Below are positions 55,760 through 64,000 of a stretch of DNA of 64,000 nucleotides, piece after piece. The first letter of the stretch is position 1. Every line of letters starts with the position of its first letter. This stretch comes from Lotus japonicus (taxonomy: Eukaryota; Streptophyta; Magnoliopsida; Fabales; Fabaceae): assembly GCF_012489685.1 (NCBI RefSeq), contig NC_080046.1, positions 2,234,501-2,298,500 of the forward strand. Direction: 5' to 3'. A program made the position numbers and the translations under genes. A model generated the notes under the pieces. The model did not search any database and was not told the origin of the DNA. It saw nothing but the letters and a program-made list of their open reading frames with translations.

Positions 55760-56018
55760 TAAATCCCTAGCCAACAACAGCAGCACCAAGGAAGGGGGAT
55801 CCTCAAGGTAAGTAACAACACACTGCAACTGAGCTCTCACTCCTGCTAGACAACCCGCATGCTCATTGGCCTCTCGAGGTATGTGGCGATTGCGAACTTT
55901 CCAATCCCTTGCAAGGAGAAGGTGAACATCCATAATAGCACTCCCATACTTGTGGAAGCTGGATCTATTCTTACCCAGAGCAGTAACAAGATCCTTATAA
56001 TCAACTTCACAAACACTT
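55760..56018 (-). pseudogene. LINE-type RNase H fragment
   Basis: The minus strand reads VDYKDLVTALGKN, then MDVHLLLARDWKVRNRHIPR and EANEHAGCLAG, ending in YLEDPPSLVL. This matches the RNase H-like (RVT_3) domain of plant non-LTR elements (LL.RDW.V...H.PREAN..AD.LA). The catalytic-type Asp near the end reads Gly (HAGCLAG). A fragment only. Confidence 0.7.
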
Positions 56019-57488
56019 TAAAAATAATGTCATTTTAAATGAATCTTATATTTTGGGTTAAGTAAAACTTAGGGTGAAGAGATGATGTCTCAGTCCAAGG
56101 CAGGAAGATATGTCAGACTTAAAGAGCACTTACATAAGACTTACATTTACATAATCTCAATTAGACTTATGAGAGATCAAACATGTGACCTATCAAGTAT
56201 GAGGCTCTGTCATGCTCTACTAAACCAATCGTTTGAGGTCGATGAATCCTTATGCATGAAAGAGTTCATAAGATAAAAATATAACTCGTAATTTTTTAAT
56301 TGAAATTTTCAACATCATATTTTAATGTTTTTAGTACTTCGGAAAACAATAAAAAGTAAAAACACTAAACAAAACTAGGGCACATATAAAAAAGTCTCTC
56401 AAAATGAGAGTCTCAAACTCGGATTAGGAACATATATAAGCCCAAACACCAAACGCAAGCAAATTTGCTCCCAAACAAGCTAGGTAGTTTGCAAGCTAGG
56501 AAGCTAGGGGCTTGGAGTGTTGTCATCCTGTAATAGATCACTAGTAGTTTATAGGGCGTAACACTCTCTATGAACATGTTTGAGAATTACCTTCCATTAT
56601 TTCCTAAGGAGGTGGTTTATTTCTGTCAGCATATAGGAGGAACTTCCGGCTCTCAGAATCGTTTAAGTAGTCAATAAGTCCACAATCCACATCGCATATC
56701 ACCTTTTTATAGCCATGGTTCCAGACCATAGATAGACCACTGCGTAAGCAAAGACCTTCAATATAACTACCCCAACCTTATACGCGTAACTTTTTTTATT
56801 GATATTTATTATTTCTTGTATTAAATGAGAAATTAATATTTAAATTTTTTTGACATCAATATTTAAAATCATAATATTAAATAAATAAATTTATTTTTAA
56901 GTGAAGTGAAAATTATCCAGTTTATTGACAGTTTTAGTTAGTGTGTAAAAAAATGAAAAATGTTAAAGATATTATTTGGAAATAGTAGAAAGAAGATAAT
57001 ATAATATCTGAAACGGGAAGATTTAATTTGATTTGATTTGATTTGATTTACCTAAATCGTGAAAGCGCGTTTCCGAGGGAACTTACGGAGTATAAATTGA
57101 TTTGATACACAAGAAACAAACAAACAAACAGTAACACATTCAACATCACAAACATTCTCTGAGATTTCTTCTTCGGATCGTTTCTTGTTTTGTTTCTCTC
57201 TGATCGCGAGTTCCAGTTCCAATTCAAACTCATAAAGGTTTGCGAAAATCTCAGAATGAATCTCCATTTTAGTCTATCTTTTTCTCAATGGCGGGTCAAT
57301 TGCCGATTTAGGGTTCCGATTTTATTATTAGGGTTTCTTTTATTAGGGTTTCTTTTGCCCGATTCATTTATGGGTTTTGCCCTCGATCATGTACTTCAAC
57401 TTCTGCCCTAGTTTTCGTGGAATGTTATGGTCATGGATGGTGAAGTGGCTGATTTGGCTGCTATTGGGATGTTTCTGTTTTTTAGACT

Positions 57489-57490
<2 letters not shown>
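56019..57490. other. intergenic and ZFWD 5' leader
   Basis: AT-rich sequence without recognised genes. A (TTTGA)n run lies at about 57026-57050. The last 300-400 bases probably form the ZFWD promoter and 5' untranslated region. Confidence 0.4.

Positions 57491-57535
<45 letters not shown>
57491..57535. repeat. (CAT)n repeat in ZFWD leader
   Basis: Fifteen CAT/ATC units run right up to the ZFWD start codon, whose ATG is the last variant unit. In other frames it would encode poly-His (plus) or poly-Asp (minus), which are shadows. Confidence 0.9.
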
Positions 57536-59728
57536 GGATATAATGAGGGTGCCAAAGAGAAGATTGAGTGAGAGAACTCAACAACCACTGGCTCAGATAT
57601 GCAAATTCTGGCTTCAGGGGAGATGCAACAGAAACCCTTGCACTTTCTGGCATGGACAAACACCGCCGCCGCCGCCACAATCTACTGGTTATCATCATAC
57701 AAAGACGAACGCCCCTTACTGTAACTCCAAGGAAGTCTTGATTAGTAAGACCACAGCTGGATCCCGTATTGCCAAACCTCTAAGTAGATGCAATGCTAGG
57801 ACTCCCCCTGAGAACACCCTCAAGCATAACTCCAAGTCCGTGTTGATTACAAAAACTGGAGAAGGGACATGTATTCCTCAAGCTTCTCAGAAGCCGTCAC
57901 TCAGTATATGCAAATATTGGGTCACTGGCAATTGCACATATGGTGATCAGTGCCGGCATTTACATTCGTGGCACAATGGTGATGGGATATCTACATTAGC
58001 AAAGCTTCATGAACACAAGAAGGTACTTGGTTCTCTTGACAACTTTTAGTATTCAATTCGATAAAATGTAGTATAATCCGATTCTGTGTTTTAATTGATG
58101 TCATCTTTATTGAATACTCTACTAGTTGAATTAAATATGATGATCTATGACTGAAATTATTTTTGCCTGATATCTTACATATTTAGGAATTAGAATCTAT
58201 ATTTTGCTAGATTTTGTATTTCCCCCTTGTATGTTAAAGTTTTGGAGTAGTTAATTGAAACTTTTGACAACAGACTGTCACTGGGATTGCACTTCCAGCT
58301 GGATCAGACAAACTTTATTCTGGCAGCACAGATGGGACAGTTCGGACATGGGACTGCAATACTGGTCAATGTGCTAATGTAACAAACCTTGGAGCTGAAG
58401 TTACATCTTTAATCTGTGAGGGCCCATGGATTTTTGTTGGCCTGCTGAATGCGGTCAAGGTAAGCTCTTCTTATGTGGATCTTTGTCTTGCTTCATTTTG
58501 TGCTCATATGTATACATGTTAGCTGATTATATATGGTGTTGGCTGTTGTGAAGGCTTGGCATATTCCTACTGCTTCAGAGTTTACTCTTGTTGGACCTAA
58601 GGGGAGAGTCCTTGCCATGATTGTTGGCAATGACACACTTTTTGCTGCAGCAGAGGATGGTGTAATCTCTGCATGGAAAGGAAGCTCTGATGCCAACTCC
58701 CCTTTTCAACTGGTTGCATCACTAAGTGGCCACACTAAAGCTGTGTCTTGCCTGACTGTTGGTCTCAATAGGCTTTACTCAGGGTCGATGGACCAAAGCA
58801 TAAAGGTATGTCTAATGTCTGTCTGTGAAAGTTTCTGCTCTTACTTTTTTTTAAATGTGTGTATTGCTGCACGTGGAGTTCTTCAAAGGCAGGATTTTAT
58901 AGGATTAAAGATAGATTTCAAATTCTGATTGTTAGTTCTTCATAGTTCATACTGATGTAGACTTCATTAAATTCTTCCTTGTCTTTTTGTTGAGTTAACA
59001 TTAAAATTGTTTTATGTTCTTTTGTCATTATAAAATTTGGGTGATTTATCGTTTTCCTATTTGTTACTGTGTTATTCAGGTTTGGGACCTTGATACTTTA
59101 GAGTGTTTAATGACACTCAATGGTCATACTGGGGAAGTTACATCACTTATATGTTGGAGCGATTTTCTGTTATCTGGCGCATCTGACTGCACTATTAAGA
59201 TCTGGGTTGCCACAGAAGAGGGACCTTTGAAGGTGACATATACGCACACTCTAGAAAATGTAAGCTACTTAACCACTATAAACAACATCTGTGCTTAGTC
59301 TTTAATTTTTTTACAAGTATATTTGCTTTTTATAATGGTTGTGGAGTTAGTTGATTCAACCAATTGATTTTATTTTAACTTTTGATGCAGGGTGTTGTTG
59401 CACTTAATGGGATGACTGATGCAGAAGGCAAGCATGTATTGTGTTGCTCGTCCAGAGACAATTCTGTTCGCTTGTATGAATTGCCATCGTATGTAAAACT
59501 TAAAACTTGCTCTGCATCCATGTTTTTTCTGTAACTTGAGTTATAAATTGTTCACTAACCTTGTGTTCTTTTATCTACAGATTTTCAGAGAGGGGTCGAT
59601 TATTTTCAAGAAAAGAAATTCGATCAATTGAGGTTGGTCCTGGTGGGCTCTTCTTCACTGGTGATGGAACTGGTTTAGTGACAGTGTGGAAATGGTTGGA
59701 AGATACCAAGGTGGCAGCATGTTCTTGA
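57534..59728 (+). CDS. ZFWD: ZFWD: CCCH zinc-finger WD40 protein
   Basis: Six coding exons: 57534-58022, 58274-58459, 58554-58805, 59080-59259, 59391-59488, 59581-59728. All are in frame and give 450 residues. The start is the first ATG after an in-frame TAG at the 5' edge of the CAT repeat. Two CCCH fingers occur: CKFWLQGRCNRNPCTFWH at about residues 23-40 and CKYWVTGNCTYGDQCRHLHS at about 126-145. At least five WD40 repeats follow (DKLYSGSTDGTVRTWDCNTG, LSGHTKAVSCLTVG, LNGHTGEVTSLICW, LLSGASDCTIKIW, GLFFTGDGTGLVTVWKW). This is the plant ZFWD architecture. Members are proposed RNA-binding scaffold proteins; the exact role is unknown. Nothing is missing compared with the family. Confidence 0.93.
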
Positions 59729-60519
59729 GAAATGCCCCTTTTTTCCATGTTTGTCAAAAGAAGTGTATATATTAATTGAGAAATCCAATTCCATGTTTTT
59801 CTTTCTTTGTCAGTTCTAGTCCATTCTTACTGACAGATGTATTTCTTACCAACTCTGATAAATTTTGTGTTGATACTTATAACGTATCTAGCAAGAATTG
59901 TAACCACACTTTAGCATTGATGTAACTCTTCTTCTCAATGGAATAAGAAATTCATTCTTTTATGTTCCAATTTTATCCTGAGTTTATCTAGATACTAGTT
60001 AATTTACACCGTATTGTATGTGATTGTTGTATATACGCGAACATATGTAAATTGAAGAATTTAATCTGAATTCATATATTAGATGCAATAATTTTTTTCT
60101 GTGCCCTTCAAACCAAACAACACCATTGAAGGTAATCAGTAAATTAACCAGAAGAAGAATTTTTATTTTTGAAATTTGGAACACGTTATTTTTAATCTTT
60201 TGTTATCTGAATCAATTTTGTAACTAATAGAATCTATAAGATTATTAGATTAATTGGGTAATCAAATGTATTCACTAGGGTGGTTTTGATACATTGAAGA
60301 ACAAAACTAGCTTGGGTGGCTTTGATACAATACTACGAACATAGTAGTAATAAAAAGCCTCAGTGCAAGGTTCCTTTCCACCTAAAAAAAGTCACCAAAA
60401 ATAGAATTGGCTCATCTAAGGAACAACTAATCTACTACTCCATTTCCTTTAATTTGAACAACTTCATTCGCACTCATGTCTCTCCCAACCACTCCAGCAC
60501 TCACTGCAATTTTATTGAT
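59729..60519. other. ZFWD to dirigent spacer
   Basis: Contains the ZFWD 3' untranslated region, then AT-rich promoter sequence of the dirigent gene. Nothing else was recognised. Confidence 0.4.
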
Positions 60520-60527
60520 CTATATAT
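60520..60527 (+). promoter_or_regulatory. TATA box, first dirigent gene
   Basis: CTATATATG about 75 bases before the ATG, matched in position by CTATATAA in front of the second copy. Confidence 0.55.
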
Positions 60528-60600
60528 GACCAAGACTTGAAAATTCTATTTCACTCATCCAAACAAACTATTCTCTTCTCAATCACCAAGCAAAAGAAAC

Positions 60601-61341
60601 ATGTCTCTTGCAGTGTTGCTTGCTTTTGCAATGATAGCAATGCCATTGAGGATATCAGCAATTGACCCTCTTGCAGCCACTGGAAAAGAACCCATCATTG
60701 AGCTATACATGCATGACATTCTTGGAGGGAGTAACCCAACAGCTAGACCAGTAACAGGTTTGCTAGGAAACATATACAGTGGTCAAGTCCCCTTTGCAAT
60801 GCCAGTAGGATTCAATATCCCAAGTGGTGGGATTCCAATCCCCAATTCCAATGGTGCTGTTCCCACTGTCAATGGTGTTACTGGTATCCCTCTTGGAACT
60901 GGTTTGGCTGGTACTACCTTTGCACCAAACTCAGGCAACAACAACCAAAATAATGTTCAGTTGCAGTTAGGACCTGATGGATTGGGACTAGGGTTTGGTA
61001 CAATCACTTGTATTGATGATATACTGACATCTCAACCTGAATTGGGTTCCCAAATAGTTGGGAGGGCTCAGGGGGTTTATGTGGCGAGTTCCGCCGATGG
61101 GAGTAGGCAGATGATGGTATTCACAGCTTTGTTTGAAGGAGGGGAATATGGGGATAGTTTGAACTTCTATGGTTTGTTCAAGATAGGAAGCACCATGTCA
61201 CAGTTATCTGTGGTAGGGGGAACAGGGAAGTTCAAGAATGCAAAGGGGTTTGCTGAAGTGAGACCTCTTATCCCAGCAGGACAGATTGCCACTGATGGTG
61301 CTGAGACATTGCTGAGGATCATTGTAAATTTGAAATACTGA
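60601..61341 (+). CDS. dirigent protein, ESB1-like group
   Basis: Intronless, 246 residues. A hydrophobic signal peptide covers about residues 1-20 (MSLAVLLAFAMIAMPLRISA). The mature part begins IDPLAATGKEPIIELYMHDI. A Gly/Pro/Asn-rich linker (about 60-120) includes TGIPLGTGLAGTTFAPN. The dirigent beta-barrel core follows: LGFGTITCIDDILTS, AQGVYVASSADGSRQM, LNFYGLFKIGSTMSQLSVVG and GTGKFKNAKGFAEVRPL. The long N-terminal linker is typical of the ESB1/DIR10, DIR9, DIR16, DIR18 group. ESB1 helps deposit lignin in the Casparian strip of root endodermis. An apoplastic role in lignin patterning is inferred, not shown. It is tandem with a second copy at 63622. Confidence 0.92.
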   Translation: MSLAVLLAFAMIAMPLRISAIDPLAATGKEPIIELYMHDILGGSNPTARPVTGLLGNIYSGQVPFAMPVGFNIPSGGIPIPNSNGAVPTVNGVTGIPLGTGLAGTTFAPNSGNNNQNNVQLQLGPDGLGLGFGTITCIDDILTSQPELGSQIVGRAQGVYVASSADGSRQMMVFTALFEGGEYGDSLNFYGLFKIGSTMSQLSVVGGTGKFKNAKGFAEVRPLIPAGQIATDGAETLLRIIVNLKY

Positions 61342-61814
61342 AAGAAAAAAAACTCTTGTTTATGTGTAGATGATGTGTGAAAGCAAGGGTATATTGTTGG
61401 ATTGCTGATGATTCATGAGATTGGTCTTGTATTTTGTCAGTTTGATTGCAGATTGTGTTTGAAATCATAGTTGTAATCCAGTGAATTGTTCTTTTTTAAG
61501 TTTGGAGTTGTGGTCTAGGTTAATGATGGATTGTTCTTTCTGTTTCACTGCTATAGAATGCTTTCATCAACGCACATTTCATTTCTTGTAAACCATCAAA
61601 CTTAAGAGCTCACGAAAGAGGTTTTGAACCAAGTCTCAAATTGTTCTTTAAATGCATTTGTTGCATGTGTAAAAATCACAAACAGAAAACAAAATCATTC
61701 TATACAAATTGAAATGCTAATCAAGTAATAGAAAGTGCAGAGATGATCTTGGGAGACTGCAGCTAAATTTATGTTTGTTAACAGCTAGGATACCTATTAA
61801 GTATTAGGTTAAGT

Positions 61815-61876
61815 TTGATATAAGTAACTGAATTTTTTTTTTTTTTTTTTTTTTGAAAGTTGATATAAGTAACTGA
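61815..61876 (-). repeat. poly(A)-only retroposition scar 3
   Basis: The 17-base TTGATATAAGTAACTGA occurs perfectly at 61815-61831 and 61860-61876. Between them are A, T22 and GAAAG (minus strand: CTTTC, A22). This is a textbook target duplication around a bare poly(A) tail. Confidence 0.75.
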
Positions 61877-62972
61877 TAAATTCGTTGAAAGTTAATACGG
61901 TAAGTTAGAAGCTGAAAAATTATTTTTTAGGTGAAAGTTGTTAAACTAATTAATTAAATTAGAAGTGTATAGTAAAAAACTTGAAAAGATTGCAGGCACT
62001 GAATGACCATTATAGCACGTTAGCGTGTAAGAGATATCACATCATATTGAGATTAAAATTTCATAGTTTGAAGGGAAAAAAAGGTTGGGAAGAAGAAGAA
62101 CTTTAATTTTTAGAAGGACATAAATCAAAACTAGCATATATTAAACATGTAATTTAGCCAAAAAAATTAAATAACTTAGGGTGTGTTTGGAAACACAACC
62201 CTACCAGCGTTAACGTGAATTGAACAAAGAGATGCGGCTTCCCAAAAGTTAAAATGTCAAAGGAGAGTGTGAGTTTTGTTAACTTTCAACTGAAGCTAAT
62301 TTGCCAATTTGAAGACACAAATATTGGGAAAAATTTATTTTCGGATTTCGTAAGAAAAATTATTATGCAATATTGGGATTTAACTTTTTAAATTTGAACT
62401 TTCAGTACTCTTCCCTTCCGCAAGCAATTTTTTTTTTCAGTTCTTGGAGTTCCGAATTGTAATCATATGTTAAAAAATCTCATCCTCGATAACAAGTGTA
62501 AATCAAAACAAAAACAAATGAATGACTAGATATGAACAATATCATATTTGGATAACAAACAAGTCATAACCAAGGGAATGCTCTCACATGCGATGGAGAA
62601 AATAGGTAGATTATTTTTTTCTCTTTAACAGATATAAATTTGTTCGGGAAACTGTAGAAATCCATATCTAAGCTCTAATAGAGGGTTTTCCAGGTTCAAA
62701 CTTGTATCATTATCATTAAAGGATCTAGTTTATCTTTTTTTTGGGGGTACATAGTTTATCAACTATTAAACCAACACCACCTTGTTGATTTTTAAAAAAA
62801 AAAAACCAACACCTTGTTGGTAAATGACTATCTTTAAAATAAGTTTTAAACAAAAATATGATGCATTTTAAAGTATAGAACAATTAAGAAATGAACAAGG
62901 CCAATTAACGTTAACTGTTTTATGTGATCAGACTTCACCGGATGATTTAAGAATGGCTTGTATTATTGTGTT

Positions 62973-62973
<1 letters not shown>

Positions 62974-63014
<41 letters not shown>
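62974..63014. repeat. (TA)n microsatellite
   Basis: About 20 TA units followed by a short CA run. Confidence 0.9.
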
Positions 63015-63024
<10 letters not shown>

Positions 63025-63522
63025 TTATCATAGTGTAATTTGTCCAAGTTGAAATATAAGGAGGAAAATTCTAAACTGAATAAAATTGAAACTTGGTTGA
63101 AACTTGAAACCCTTGAATTTGATTAACAGAAGATAATGATGACCTGGAACAAATAAAGAATATTTGAAAATACTACCCCAATTCTCGCACTTTGAAATCT
63201 ACTCTCCCCTTATTAGAGGGTCAACTAGCAATTGACTTTAGATTTTGGTTTAGTTGTACTTGTACCCACATCATGCTTCTGACTTATAACAGGTCTGCCA
63301 CAACCAAAGCATAGAGAAAAGAAAGGATTTCTACATAGAACCTAGTGCGGTTACTTTCTACCATTACATCACAACAATGCCACTAAACAGAAATGTTAGC
63401 TCATTTATTAGGGTATAGGTTAAGGCACAACTAATCAACTTTCTTGTTACTTTCAACACCTTCAGCATCATCCATGTCTAGCAAGTCACAACCACTCCAA
63501 CACACTCAGCATTCCTCCTCCT

Positions 63523-63529
63523 ATATAAT
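63523..63529 (+). promoter_or_regulatory. TATA box, second dirigent gene
   Basis: TATATAA about 95 bases before the ATG, followed by a leader containing ACTCATCCAAACAAA, also present before the first copy (about 60553). Confidence 0.6.
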
Positions 63530-63621
63530 ACCAATACTTGCATGCCATTACACTCATCCAAACAAAGATTCATTACCAAATAGAAGAAGCAGCATCCACA
63601 TTTGAAACACTTGGGAACAAG

Positions 63622-64000
63622 ATGGTTAAGGGATCATTAGCTCTAGCTGCTTTTTACAATTTTGCGATGTTGGTGGCCTTCACACATTTGGCAACAACTA
63701 TAGCAGCAATTGACCCTCTTGCAGCCACAGGGAAAGAACCTATCATTGAGCTTTACATGCATGACATTCTTGGCGGAAGTAACCCAACAGCTCGACCGGT
63801 AACTGGGTTGCTTGGGAACATATACAGTGGCCAAGTACCCTTTGCAACCCCAGTAGGATTCAACCTACCACAAGGTGGCATTCCCATCCCCAATGCCAAT
63901 GGTGCTGTTCCCACTGTCAATGGGGTTACTGGTATCCCACTAGGAACTGGTTTGGCTGGTACTACCTTTGCACCAAACTCAGGCAACAACAACCAAAACA
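63622..64000 (+). CDS. dirigent protein, second tandem copy (partial)
   Basis: Starts at ATG 63622 and is open to the window end (126 complete codons). The signal peptide is longer and different from the first copy (MVKGSLALAAFYNFAMLVAF, then THLATTIAA). From IDPLAATGKEPIIELYMHDI onward it is nearly identical to the first copy through TFAPNSGNNNQN. Residue differences are few and mostly in the linker (VGFNLPQGGIPIPNANGA here, VGFNIPSGGIPIPNSNGA there). The dirigent core lies beyond the edge. It presumably has the same cell-wall role as its neighbour. Confidence 0.9.
   Translation, partial: MVKGSLALAAFYNFAMLVAFTHLATTIAAIDPLAATGKEPIIELYMHDILGGSNPTARPVTGLLGNIYSGQVPFATPVGFNLPQGGIPIPNANGAVPTVNGVTGIPLGTGLAGTTFAPNSGNNNQN

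Larger units (their letters stand above)
61342..63520. other. spacer between dirigent genes
   Basis: Starts with the 3' untranslated region of the first copy. Contains a poly(A)-only insertion scar (61815-61876) and a TA microsatellite (about 62974-63014). No gene was recognised. Confidence 0.5.

Noticed and set aside
57377..57698. Poly-His (plus) and poly-Asp (minus) open frames
   Set aside because: They are other-frame readings of the CAT repeat overlapping the ZFWD leader and first exon.
1..64000. CRISPR arrays, operons or bacterial-type systems
   Set aside because: Spliced genes and plant transposons show a eukaryotic nuclear genome; no regularly spaced short repeats were seen.

Overview
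The window is nuclear DNA of a dicot, probably a papilionoid legume. The genes are intron-rich with GT-AG junctions, the intergenic DNA is AT-rich, and most of it is made of nested plant transposons (Ty3/gypsy Tat, Ty1/copia, hAT, Mutator, PIF/Harbinger-type MITEs, LINE). The legume call is an impression from the MITE and LTR families. No search was run.

Layout. 0-15.3 kb is a transposon nest. It holds a Mutator-like element with a truncated FAR1-type transposase, an hAT remnant split by a solo LTR, and a complete 10.3 kb Tat retrotransposon with identical LTRs. The Tat element has an uninterrupted gag-pol on the minus strand and a separate two-exon gene, with its own TATA box, on the opposite strand. 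15.3-17.4 kb holds nested MITE/hAT elements. 19-21.2 kb carries the complex I subunit GRIM-19/NDUFA13 (minus, 3 exons). 22-27.3 kb holds decayed material: a LINE fragment, a frameshifted type I metacaspase and an OMA1-like M48 protease relic. 27.4-31 kb is a decayed copia element interrupted by a solo LTR related to the Tat element. 31.4-36.4 kb is a 2.47 kb tandem duplication whose breakpoint lies inside an hAT element. 36.6-39.9 kb is ING1, a PHD-finger chromatin reader (minus, 7 exons). About 4 kb upstream of it lies a second, coding-free copy of its 5' region. 48.2-53.7 kb is a Serinc-family membrane protein (12 coding exons). 54-56 kb holds LINE remnants, a MITE and a solo LTR. 57.5-59.7 kb is a CCCH zinc-finger/WD40 (ZFWD) gene. 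60.6-61.3 kb and 63.6 kb to the window end are two tandem dirigent genes of the ESB1-like group; the second runs off the edge.

How it fits together. The five host loci are housekeeping or cell-wall genes with unrelated functions, not a pathway cluster. Their co-occurrence may reflect old synteny. The most unusual items are the spliced opposite-strand gene inside a very young Tat element, the duplicated ING1 promoter, and three poly(A)-only insertion scars flanked by perfect target duplications.
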